A DNA stretch of 7,597 nt from an uncultured Mesorhizobium sp. (GTDB lineage: Bacteria > Pseudomonadota > Alphaproteobacteria > Rhizobiales > Rhizobiaceae): positions 1 through 7,597 of the forward strand of contig CATMOC010000167.1 in the NCBI GenBank assembly GCA_950071955.1, written 5' to 3'. Every line of letters starts with the position of its first letter. Position 1 is the stretch's first letter. The notes beneath the pieces were generated by a model. That model saw only the letters and a program-made list of their open reading frames with translations, searched no databases and was not told the DNA's origin. This document shows, piece after piece, positions 1-7,543 of the stretch. The translations under genes were made by a program, and so were the position numbers.

Positions 1-226
1 GATGCGCGCGGCGATGGCGGCGGAGCCTCTCGTCCATGTACGACACGCAGAATCGGGCGGCGAAGGAAGCGGTCAGGGCGGTCTGCCCGAGCGGCTCCGG
101 CGGCTGCCGGCGCCGTGGATCCGGTTCCTGCCGAGCTTCGATCTCGCCCCCGCGAGGGCGCTGGCGGAACTGCTCGACGGCGACCGGATTCCAGAGCCGC
201 CATTGCGCAGCCACATTGCCGCATAA
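1..226 (+). CDS. tilS: tRNA(Ile)-lysidine synthase TilS, C-terminal end (partial, 5' truncated by window)
   Basis: The reading frame enters from outside the window (first full codon at base 2) and ends at TAA 224-226, so only about the last 74 residues are present. TilS is the cytoplasmic ATP-dependent enzyme that turns the wobble cytidine of the CAU-anticodon tRNA-Ile into lysidine, so that AUA is read as isoleucine. The visible C-terminus contains FLPSFDLAPA followed by PEPPLRSHIA, which matches the end of rhizobial TilS proteins as I remember them. The catalytic PP-loop domain lies upstream and cannot be seen. Gene order supports the call, because tilS directly precedes ftsH in many alphaproteobacteria. 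The first ~30 residues (glycine- and alanine-rich) look less typical, and a second frame is open across the same bases, so a frameshift near base 80 cannot be excluded. Confidence 0.72.
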   Translation, partial: MRAAMAAEPLVHVRHAESGGEGSGQGGLPERLRRLPAPWIRFLPSFDLAPARALAELLDGDRIPEPPLRSHIAA

Positions 227-253
227 GGTCCTTAACCGAATGCCGGGCAAATG

Positions 254-285
254 CTTGGCAATGGGTGTCGTGAACCCTATGTTAG
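254..285 (+). promoter_or_regulatory. Putative sigma32 (RpoH)-type promoter of ftsH
   Basis: A -35 element CTTGGC (254-259) and an extended -10 element CCTATGTTAG (276-285) lie about 57 bp before the ftsH start. The -10 agrees at every fixed position with the alphaproteobacterial heat-shock pattern CYTATNTNNG, and CTTG is the core of the RpoH -35. The same bases also read as a sigma70-like promoter: TTGGCA, 17 bp, TATGTT. Transcription would begin near 290-292, giving a leader of about 50 nt. The ftsH gene is a known heat-shock gene in E. coli and Caulobacter, which fits. The assignment rests on motif matching only. Confidence 0.6.
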
Positions 286-306
286 CCTGAATTCTCCACG
301 ATGGAC

Positions 307-328
307 GCGCATCGCCAGCCGGATGCGC
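307..328 (+). promoter_or_regulatory. Hairpin in the ftsH 5' leader
   Basis: GCGCATC (307-313) pairs perfectly with GATGCGC (322-328) around an 8-nt loop. The hairpin ends two bases before the likely ribosome binding site GGGA (331-334) and 13 bases before the ATG. Its position would let it influence translation initiation or mRNA stability. Function is inferred from position alone. Confidence 0.35.
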
Positions 329-341
329 ATGGGACCCGAAG

Positions 342-2276
<1,935 letters not shown>

Positions 2277-2306
2277 GCGCATCCCCTAACTAGCGATCAT
2301 GCATTG

Positions 2307-2338
2307 AGGGCCCGGGCATCGCTCGGGCCTTCGCTTTT
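2307..2338 (+). terminator. Rho-independent terminator after ftsH
   Basis: GGCCCGGGC (2309-2317) pairs with GCTCGGGCC (2321-2329), a 9-bp GC-rich stem with one G-U pair and a 3-nt loop. It is followed by the T-rich run TTCGCTTTT (2330-2338). It lies 30 bp after the ftsH stop. Read on the other strand it has no T tract, so it is unlikely to terminate the convergent extensin-family gene efficiently. Confidence 0.8.
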
Positions 2339-2348
2339 GCGGCGACCG

Positions 2349-3197
2349 CTACTGGCAGAGCCGGTAGCCGCTGCTTCGTTCCGCCAGGTCGAAGTGCAGA
2401 TGGTCGTCGTGATTCTCGTCCGATCCGGGGCCGAGCACGGTGGTGAAGTGCATGCAGGCGCCGGCGCGGACGGCGCGCTGGAAGGCCTCCTCGATCGTGC
2501 CCACGCCTACGCGCGGCACGACCGGAATCGGATCGTGGCCGTCGAATCCGAAGCCGGAGATGTCGATCGCGGAGCCGCGCGCATGTTCCGAAATCTTCGC
2601 GTCCGGCCGGTTGTTTCGGTTGCGGCAGACATAGGTGGAGGCGTGAGTGATCTCCGACAGCTCTACACCCATGCCCAGCGCCCTGGTCGCCGGCAGGACC
2701 TCGTTTCGCACCCAGCGGACGGTCGCGAGCGCGGAGGCGCAGGTCATCTCCGTTTCGGGTTTCACGGTGACCCCGGGTGCCGCCTCGCGCAGATTGTAGG
2801 GCCGGTAGACGCCGCAGGCCCCGTCGCCGTCGATGGTATCGCGTCGCTCGAAGACCGCGCCGAGAGCGCGCAGTTCCGTCTCGCACCGGGCGATCACCGC
2901 CTCGTCCACGGGCTCGGGCGGCCGGTCCGGCGCGGAAGCCGGATCGGGAGCCTCGGCCGCGTCTTCCGCGTCGTCGCCTCCGTCCGCCTCTGGTGCTCCA
3001 TCAGCCGGCGCGTCTTCGGTTGAGAGATCGCCGATGGCGTTGTCGGTATTCCCGGATGCTGCCTCGCCAGCGGTCTCCGGCTGGCTGGAGGATGCTTCCG
3101 GCGCCCGAGGATTGTCCGGTGGAGCGGGTGCCGTCTCAGGCAGATCGGCGGAGGCAAGGAGCGCCAGGAGCGCCGGAAAAAGTATGAAGGTTCGCAT
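2349..3197 (-). CDS. Secreted extensin-family protein (extensin-like C-terminal domain), M15-like putative peptidoglycan hydrolase
   Basis: The protein has 282 residues. Residues 1-17 form a signal peptide (hydrophobic core FILFPALLALL, cleavage after ASA), so it is exported. Residues 20-98 are a low-complexity linker rich in Ala, Pro, Asp, Glu and Ser, strongly acidic. Residues ~99-282 are the folded extensin-like C-terminal domain. That domain contains SEHARGSAIDISGF (203-216) and HDDHLHFDL (263-271). The spacing of H205, D212 and H266/H268 resembles zinc ligands in VanY/M15-type D,D-peptidases, which suggests cell-wall cleavage. This is inference, as the family is poorly characterised. Six cysteines (105, 128, 153, 191, 248, 281) could form periplasmic disulfides. 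ATG at 3197 is preferred over in-frame upstream starts because it begins the signal peptide and follows GGGGAG with 7-nt spacing. The gene converges on ftsH and lies downstream of tRNA-Glu on the same strand. Confidence 0.88.
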   Translation of the reverse strand: MRTFILFPALLALLASADLPETAPAPPDNPRAPEASSSQPETAGEAASGNTDNAIGDLSTEDAPADGAPEADGGDDAEDAAEAPDPASAPDRPPEPVDEAVIARCETELRALGAVFERRDTIDGDGACGVYRPYNLREAAPGVTVKPETEMTCASALATVRWVRNEVLPATRALGMGVELSEITHASTYVCRNRNNRPDAKISEHARGSAIDISGFGFDGHDPIPVVPRVGVGTIEEAFQRAVRAGACMHFTTVLGPGSDENHDDHLHFDLAERSSGYRLCQ

Positions 3198-3393
3198 CAG
3201 GCTGCTCCCCGCATCATGGATGGCTTGGAAAAGGATCGGATCAAGGCAATTCGGTGGTCGAATCTGACGGATCGATGTCGGGGAGCGTGAGATCAGAATA
3301 CCTGGCGATCGAGACGTGCCCACGCCTTCGTTCTAGGGTGCAACTCGGAGAGTGGAAGGGAACAGTCCTGTGGTTCGCACATCGATGCGAGAA

Positions 3394-3468
3394 TGGTACG
3401 CCCAAGGGGAATCGAACCCCTGTTTGCGCCGTGAGAGGGCGCCGTCCTGACCGCTAGACGATGGGCGC
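3394..3468 (-). tRNA. tRNA-Glu (anticodon CTC)
   Basis: Read on the minus strand, a complete cloverleaf is visible. The acceptor 5' strand GCGCCCA pairs with TGGGCGT (a G1-U72 wobble, then six standard pairs). The D arm is GTCTAGCGGTCAGGAC. The anticodon stem GCGCC/GGCGC encloses the loop CTCTCAC with anticodon CTC at 3435-3433. The T arm is AGGGG-TTCGATT-CCCCT, and A73 is followed by an encoded CCA (3396-3394). The body closely matches other bacterial tRNA-Glu sequences (TCGTCTAG and the TCAC loop end). It reads GAG codons, which are frequent in this GC-rich genome. No duplicated 3'-end fragment that would mark an integrated element was noticed in the window. Confidence 0.97.
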
Positions 3469-3482
3469 GTCCAAGAGCCCGC

Positions 3483-3511
3483 GATATAACCAGAGCCGCC
3501 GCGAATTGCAA
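3483..3511 (-). promoter_or_regulatory. Promoter of tRNA-Glu
   Basis: On the minus strand, TTGCAA (3511-3506) and TATATC (3488-3483) are separated by exactly 17 bp. The predicted start near 3476 leaves a leader of about 8 nt before the mature tRNA 5' end at 3468. Spacing and sequence fit a housekeeping sigma70-type promoter. Confidence 0.7.
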
Positions 3512-3629
3512 CCGGTGGCGAGGTGGGAAATTCGACCTGTCCTCTCGCGAAATCGTGACTCCGTTCCGCGGCAATAACGTGGCGTAATGGATATACGCCC
3601 GCTAACGCGTCGCTGACGGAGAACCTTTC

Positions 3630-4442
3630 ATGTCCCTCTCCCGCGCTGCCGCCAACCTGCTTGCCGTCCTGTCCTCGCCGATCGCCGCGCTGGCGCAGAA
3701 CGATCCCGTGCCGTCGAAATGCCTGGCGATCGCTCAGGGACTGCCGTCCGTCACCTACGCGAGCTTCACACCGGCGCAGACCGTGAGGGAAGTCTCCGAG
3801 GTGACGATCACCTATGCCGGCCATTCTACCTACATCATCGAGAGCCCGGCCGGTGTGCGCATCGCCACCGACTACAGCGGCGTCTACGGACGCGATCCGC
3901 TGCCGCGCGTCATCACCATGAACAAGGCACATACGACGCACTTCACCACCACTCCCGATCCGGCAATCGAATATGTCCTGCCGGGCTGGAACCCCGGCGG
4001 CGACGGCCCGGCGCGGCATGCCGTCGTCGTCGACGACGTCTATGTCCGCAACGTGCCGACCGACATCCGCCGCTACGGCGCGATGGAGAAGGACGGGAAC
4101 TCGATCTTCATCTTCGAGGTAGCGGATCTGTGCATCGGCCATCTCGGCCACCTGCATCACGACCTCACCGACGCGCACTATGCCGCGATCGGGCGGCTCG
4201 ACATCGTCATGGTGCCGGTCGATGGGGGAATGACGCAGTCGCTCACCAACATGAGCGAGATCACCACGCGGCTCTATTCCTCGATCGTTCTGCCGATGCA
4301 CCGCCACTCGACACCCATGGGCGAGTTCCTGTCGATGATGGGCGAGGGTTACGAGATCGACTATCGCGAGGAACGCGGCTTCACCATTTCGCTGCGTGAC
4401 CTGCCGAGGCGGCCGACGATCCTCATCCTGCAAGGGGTATGA
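3630..4442 (+). CDS. Secreted metallo-beta-lactamase-fold (UlaG-like) metallohydrolase family protein
   Basis: The protein has 270 residues and a signal peptide (hydrophobic region ~6-21, cleavage near ALA/Q at 22-23). The first strand of an MBL fold of the UlaG/Lactamase_B_3 type is clear: ITYAGHSTYIIES (60-72) followed by GVRIATDYSG (75-84). Later motifs are GHLGHLHHDLTD (170-181), VPVDGG (195-200) and LPMHRH (221-226), the usual places of the remaining metal ligands. The canonical HxHxDH loop is replaced by KAHTTH (99-104), so the first His and the Asp are missing and metal binding may be altered. Substrate is unknown. GGAG at 3618-3621 lies 8 nt before the ATG, supporting this start. The next gene overlaps by 4 bp (ATGA), so the two are translationally linked. 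The other possibility is a non-catalytic, binding-only MBL homologue. Confidence 0.85.
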   Translation: MSLSRAAANLLAVLSSPIAALAQNDPVPSKCLAIAQGLPSVTYASFTPAQTVREVSEVTITYAGHSTYIIESPAGVRIATDYSGVYGRDPLPRVITMNKAHTTHFTTTPDPAIEYVLPGWNPGGDGPARHAVVVDDVYVRNVPTDIRRYGAMEKDGNSIFIFEVADLCIGHLGHLHHDLTDAHYAAIGRLDIVMVPVDGGMTQSLTNMSEITTRLYSSIVLPMHRHSTPMGEFLSMMGEGYEIDYREERGFTISLRDLPRRPTILILQGV

Positions 4443-5017
4443 GGTCCGTCATGGCCGGTCCGGGACGGCTGGTTTTCGCATTCCTGGCGCTGCTCTTGGC
4501 GGCCGCCCCCTTGCAGGCCGCGGACCCTGACGAACGAGAGCGGCTCTTCGAGGAACTGCTGAATGCGCCGACCGAGACCGCCGCGCGGACGGCCGAGGAC
4601 GCCATCTGGCGGATGTGGATGGCGCAAGGACCGACTGCGCAGGTGCGCCGCGACGTCGCCGAAGCCATGCGGGCGCGTGAATCCTACGATTTCGATCAGG
4701 CCCTGCGCATCCTCGACGGCGTGGTGGCCGCGGCGCCCGATTACGCGGAAGGCTGGAACCAGCGCGCCTTCGTGCATTTCCTGAAGGAAAATCTCGACGA
4801 CGCCCTTTCCGACATCGACCGCGCCCTGGAACTGGAGCCGAAACACTTCGCAGCCCTTGCCGGAAAGGCGCTCGTCCTGATGCGGCAGGGTCGCATGGAA
4901 CTCAGCCAGCAAGCGCTGCGGGAGGCGATCGCGATCGATCCCTGGCTCAGGGAGCGCCACATGCTGATCCCCATGCCGGGGGAAGTTCTTCCCCGGCCCG
5001 GAGGCACGCCGATCTGA
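4439..5017 (+). CDS. Secreted tetratricopeptide-repeat (TPR) protein
   Basis: The protein has 192 residues, starting with a signal peptide (hydrophobic core ~11-24, cleavage after LQA at 27). A helical lead-in (31-68) is followed by about three TPR units, roughly 69-102, 103-136 and 137-170. They show the usual alanine/leucine/tyrosine periodicity and repeat ends such as APDYAEGWNQRA, LELEPKHFAALAG and AIDPW. TPRs are protein-protein scaffolds, so a periplasmic adaptor role is likely. No specific function can be assigned. The ATG at 4439 overlaps the preceding stop (ATGA), and ATG 4451, four codons on, has a better-spaced GAGG site, so either start may be used. Coupling to the MBL-fold gene suggests the two products act together. 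The gene converges on terC with 6 bp between the stops. Confidence 0.85.
   Translation: MRSVMAGPGRLVFAFLALLLAAAPLQAADPDERERLFEELLNAPTETAARTAEDAIWRMWMAQGPTAQVRRDVAEAMRARESYDFDQALRILDGVVAAAPDYAEGWNQRAFVHFLKENLDDALSDIDRALELEPKHFAALAGKALVLMRQGRMELSQQALREAIAIDPWLRERHMLIPMPGEVLPRPGGTPI
4975..4997. terminator. Inverted repeat at the 3' end of the TPR gene, possible terminator for the convergent pair
   Basis: GCCGGGGGA (4975-4983) pairs with TTCCCCGGC (4989-4997), including one G-U pair, around a 5-nt loop. It lies inside the TPR coding end and just downstream of the terC stop on the other strand. No T tract follows on either strand, so efficient intrinsic termination is uncertain. The only other room between the two genes is 6 bp. 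Confidence 0.35.
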
Positions 5018-5023
5018 GGCCGG

Positions 5024-5806
5024 TCAGTGTCCGCCGCCGTCGCGGCCCGCGGCCTTGTCGGCCGCGCGTTTGCGGCGCGCCAGCATGTTGAGGCCTTCCA
5101 CCAGGGCGGAAAAACCCATCGCGGCGTAGATGTAGCCCTTGGGGACATGGAAGCCCATGCCGTCGGCGATCAGCGTCATGCCGATCATCAGGAGGAAGCC
5201 GAGCGCGAGCATCACGATGGTCGGGTTCTTCGCAATGAACCGCGACAGGGGCTCGGCCGCGACCAGCATGACGGTCACCGCGCAGATCACGGCGATGTAC
5301 ATGATCGCGATCTCGTCGGTCATGCCGACGGCGGTAATGATGGAATCGATCGAGAAGACCAGATCGAGCAGCAGGATCTGGAGGATCGCGGCGCCGATGG
5401 ACATCGTTACCGCCGACCCGATCATGTTGTCCTTGTGATCCTCCGGATCGACGGAGTGGTGGATCTCCTTCGTCGCTTTCCAGACGAGGAACAGGCCGCC
5501 GGCGATCAGGATCAGGTCGCGCCAGGAGAAGCCGTGGTCGAACAGCGTGAAGAGCGGCGAGGTCAGGCTCACGATGAAGGAGATCGTGGCAAGCAGGATG
5601 AGGCGCAGCACCAGGGCGGCGCCGATGCCGATGCGCCGCGCGTTCTTCTGCTGCTCGGCCGGAAGCTTGTTGGTCAGGATGGAGATGAAGATCAGATTGT
5701 CGATGCCGAGCACGATCTCAAGCACGACCAGCGTCGCCAGCGCGACCCAGGCGGTCGGGTCATCCAGCCATACGAAGTGCGGGGCTATGAACTCTGCGAA
5801 AGGCAT
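5024..5806 (-). CDS. TerC-family integral membrane protein (putative metal-ion, e.g. Mn2+, exporter)
   Basis: The protein has 260 residues and about seven hydrophobic segments (roughly 18-43, 60-81, 97-112, 131-160, 165-186, 196-216, 223-242). It carries both TerC signature halves: [15 protein letters not shown] (30-44) and [17 protein letters not shown] (146-162). The acidic residues D36, D148 and D154 sit in membrane segments and are plausible ion-coordinating positions. Family members are linked to tellurite resistance and, in E. coli Alx and B. subtilis homologues, to manganese export. The C-terminus is a short charged tail without CBS or CorC-like domains, so this is the minimal form. 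No good ribosome binding site precedes the ATG (the last 8 nt are CCCTCCCC; GGA lies ~12 nt away). It lies 64 bp downstream of the ymdB-like gene on the same strand, so read-through is likely. A specific paralogue name cannot be given. Confidence 0.92.
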   Translation of the reverse strand: MPFAEFIAPHFVWLDDPTAWVALATLVVLEIVLGIDNLIFISILTNKLPAEQQKNARRIGIGAALVLRLILLATISFIVSLTSPLFTLFDHGFSWRDLILIAGGLFLVWKATKEIHHSVDPEDHKDNMIGSAVTMSIGAAILQILLLDLVFSIDSIITAVGMTDEIAIMYIAVICAVTVMLVAAEPLSRFIAKNPTIVMLALGFLLMIGMTLIADGMGFHVPKGYIYAAMGFSALVEGLNMLARRKRAADKAAGRDGGGH

Positions 5807-5843
5807 GGGGAGGGATTTCCAAACGGAGCTGGCTGGATTGCCG

Positions 5844-5880
5844 GAGACTTAGGTTCTTCAACGCGGCCGGTCAATGACCG
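5844..5880 (-). promoter_or_regulatory. Possible promoter and palindrome upstream of the terC-family gene
   Basis: A 13-bp palindrome (CGGTCA-T-TGACCG, 5868-5880) overlaps the stop codon of the preceding gene. Within it, TTGACC resembles a -35 element, and TAAGTC 17 bp further on is a weak -10. It could give the TerC gene its own transcription, perhaps with an operator. The -10 match is poor and coding constraint explains part of the palindrome. Confidence 0.25.
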
Positions 5881-6701
5881 TTCCAGAAGGCCGGAACCGT
5901 CTCCTCGAGCCGCGGCCCCAGTCGCAGCGGTGCGACCTTTTCGGCGAGCCCGGTGCGGTCGGAAATCTCGACCCCGAGGCCGCAGATGGTCGCGGGACCT
6001 GCCGCTGCCTCGAAACGCCCCTTCGGCACCTTGGAGAGAAACCGGTTGAGCGGTTCGCTCTTGTCCATGCCGAGCGAGGAATCGTAATCGCCGCACATGC
6101 CGGCATCGGTCAGGTAGGCGGTACCTCCCGACAGGATCTGGTGATCCGCGGTGGGCTGGTGCGTATGGGTCCCCACGACGAGGCTCGCGCGCCCGTCGAC
6201 GAAATGCGCGAAGCACATCTTCTCGCTCGTCGCCTCGGCATGGAAATCGATCACGACCGCGTCGGCCTGCTCGCCGAGCGGGCAGGCGGCCAGTTCGCGC
6301 TCCGCCGCCTGGAACGGATCGTCGAGTTCGGGATGCATGAAGACGCGGCCCATGATGTTGGAGACCATCACGCGGGCTCCGTTCTTCGCCGTGAAGAGGC
6401 CCGAGCCATGGCCGGGCGTGCCGGGCGGAAAGTTCGCCGGGCGCAGGAAACGCTCTTCGCGCGGGGCGAATTCGAGCGCCTCGCGCTGGTCCCAGACATG
6501 GTTTCCGGTGGTCACGACGTCGGCGCCGGCATCGAGCGTCTGGCGGAATATGTCCTCGGTGATGCCGAAGCCGCCCGCCGCGTTCTCGCCGTTGACGATG
6601 ACGAAGTCGAGCCGGAAGTCCGAGATCAGGCCGGGCAGCCGGTCCCACACCGCGTTACGGCCCGTGCGGCCCACCATGTCTCCGAGGAAGAGAAGTCTCA
6701 T
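5871..6701 (-). CDS. YmdB-type (TIGR00282) metallophosphoesterase
   Basis: The protein has 276 residues, close to the ~264-280 typical of the family. It is a soluble dinuclear-metal phosphoesterase. B. subtilis YmdB has 2',3'- and 3',5'-cyclic nucleotide phosphodiesterase activity and affects biofilm and motility decisions. All expected metal and catalytic residues are visible: FLGDMVG (D8), NGENAAGG (E39, N40), TTGNHVWD (N67, H68), IDFHAEATSEK (H154) and VGTHTHQPTAD (H179, H181). The late motif YLTDAGMCGDYDSSLGMD (196-213) is also characteristic. The ATG at 6701 begins the conserved MRLLFLGD directly and is preceded by AAGG with 8-nt spacing. That AAGG shares bases with the TAA stop of the upstream 5-FCL gene, 10 bp away, which implies an operon. 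Its biological substrate in alphaproteobacteria is not established. Confidence 0.93.
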   Translation of the reverse strand: MRLLFLGDMVGRTGRNAVWDRLPGLISDFRLDFVIVNGENAAGGFGITEDIFRQTLDAGADVVTTGNHVWDQREALEFAPREERFLRPANFPPGTPGHGSGLFTAKNGARVMVSNIMGRVFMHPELDDPFQAAERELAACPLGEQADAVVIDFHAEATSEKMCFAHFVDGRASLVVGTHTHQPTADHQILSGGTAYLTDAGMCGDYDSSLGMDKSEPLNRFLSKVPKGRFEAAAGPATICGLGVEISDRTGLAEKVAPLRLGPRLEETVPAFWNGH

Positions 6702-6711
6702 GAGGCGAGCC

Positions 6712-7299
6712 TTACAGTCCGTCGGCGAAACGGCGCAAGCCGCTTTCGGTCAACAGTTCGGAGATGATCATGTCGTGCGGTTCGTCGGGCACGCGCTCGA
6801 CCTCCTGGCAGTCGAAAGCCATTCCGGCGAGGCGGGGCGACAGACCGTTCGCATGCAGTTTCGAAATAGCGCGGTCGTAGTAGCCGGCGCCGTAGCCAAT
6901 GCGGTGGCCGCGCGCGTCGAAGGCGGCTAGCGGGACGAGCATGATCGTCGGGTCGAGCACCTCGGCCTCCCCGGAAGGGCCCATGGTGCCGAAGCCCATG
7001 TCGACCAACGGTGCGCCGCGCACAAGTTCGCGAAAGACGATGGTGGTCTTGTCGAGGATCGCCGGCAAGCAGAGTCGAGCCCCCTTCTGGCGCAACGCAT
7101 CCATCAGCGGGCGCGGATCGATCTCCGAACGGATCGGCCAGAAACCGGAGACCACGTCGCCCGGTCCGCACTGGATCGCTTCGGTGCCGGTCTCGGCGAC
7201 CGAAAGCGAGGCCTCGATGCGGTATTGCGGTGCGAGCGCATCGCGGCGCGCGAGTGCTTCCTCGCGACGCCGTCGCTTCAGTTCCTTGAGGGGCTGCAT
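6712..7299 (-). CDS. 5-formyltetrahydrofolate cyclo-ligase (5,10-methenyltetrahydrofolate synthetase)
   Basis: The 195-residue cytoplasmic enzyme converts 5-formyl-THF plus ATP to 5,10-methenyl-THF, returning stored folate to one-carbon metabolism. It is homologous to E. coli YgfA/FAU1. Family motifs are present in order: a basic N-terminal helix (LKELKRRRREEALARRD, 4-20), FWPIRSEIDPRPLM (53-66) with the substrate-site glutamate, the ATP/phosphate loop IGYGAGYYDR (134-143), and VPDEPHDMIIS ending in LLTES (170-186). Length is normal for the family. ATG at 7299 is preferred. A TTG 18 codons upstream (7353) would add a non-conserved extension without a spaced ribosome binding site, whereas 7299 follows GGGAAA at suitable spacing. 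The gene lies 81 nt downstream of the 6S RNA on the same strand, the arrangement known from E. coli ssrS-ygfA, and its stop codon abuts the ymdB-like gene. Confidence 0.95.
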   Translation of the reverse strand: MQPLKELKRRRREEALARRDALAPQYRIEASLSVAETGTEAIQCGPGDVVSGFWPIRSEIDPRPLMDALRQKGARLCLPAILDKTTIVFRELVRGAPLVDMGFGTMGPSGEAEVLDPTIMLVPLAAFDARGHRIGYGAGYYDRAISKLHANGLSPRLAGMAFDCQEVERVPDEPHDMIISELLTESGLRRFADGL

Positions 7300-7380
7300 C
7301 CGGTGTTTCCCGTTTTCCGGCGTGCAGGAACCCGAATGGCGGGGAGAAATCAACCTTGGAATCCGGGAGGCGAGGGAGAG

Positions 7381-7538
7381 CGACGATCCACGACAACCGG
7401 TGGAGAGGTTGATCCCGGGTGCCTACAAAGTAGGTGGGCGCCGTATGAGAGGACCCACGGGTCCCCCCAGGGACAGCTCCCTAAGGATCAATAAGGCCCC
7501 GGGGAAGTGTTACTCCTGCCGCGAAGCGCAGACCGTCG
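7381..7538 (-). ncRNA. ssrS: 6S RNA (RNA polymerase regulator)
   Basis: 6S RNA mimics an open promoter and binds housekeeping RNA polymerase in stationary phase. On the minus strand, the terminal helix is CGACGGTC (7538-7531) with GATCGTCG (7388-7381). The inner long arm closes through TTGATCC (7491-7485) with GGATCAA (7415-7409). Within it lie AGGGA-GCTG-TCCCT, GGACCC-GT-GGGTCC and CCTAC-TTT-GTAGG hairpins. The unpaired strands between the two helices form the expected central bubble, including the GGAGTAACAC segment that I recognise from rhizobial 6S RNAs. The size of about 158 nt is normal, and the position upstream of 5-FCL is the classic bacterial context. Ends are estimated from helix boundaries and the promoter, so they may be off by several bases. 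Confidence 0.92.
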
Positions 7539-7543
7539 AACAC

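Noticed and set aside
2304..3267. Plus-strand open frames over the extensin-family gene
   Set aside because: They are antisense shadows with composition typical of GC-rich non-coding frames. The minus-strand protein has a signal peptide, a domain and a ribosome binding site.
3371..3396. Small hairpin (TCGCA...TGCGA) just after the tRNA-Glu 3' end as terminator or attachment site
   Set aside because: The stem is only 5 bp with no T tract, and no matching direct repeat of the tRNA 3' end was found in the window, so neither call is supported.
3600..3629. Promoter for the MBL gene using TATACG near 3591
   Set aside because: No -35 hexamer at acceptable spacing is visible, so it is too weak to list as a feature.
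3333..4433. 366-codon minus-strand frame covering the MBL gene and tRNA-Glu
   Set aside because: It runs through a tRNA gene and is antisense to a protein with clear MBL motifs, so it is a shadow frame.
5027..6049. 340-codon plus-strand open frame opposite terC and the ymdB-like gene
   Set aside because: It is rich in Asp, His, Gln and Arg with no domain and lies antisense to two well-supported genes.
5785..6648. 287-codon minus-strand frame overlapping the ymdB-like gene
   Set aside because: It is a shifted frame of the same gene, Arg/Gly-rich. The correct frame contains every metallophosphoesterase motif.
7300..7353. Upstream TTG start for 5-FCL adding 18 residues
   Set aside because: The extension is not family-like and lacks a spaced Shine-Dalgarno sequence. 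ATG 7299 fits family length.
7225..7494. 89-codon plus-strand frame across the 6S RNA
   Set aside because: It crosses a structured RNA and the start of 5-FCL on the opposite strand and has no recognisable protein features.
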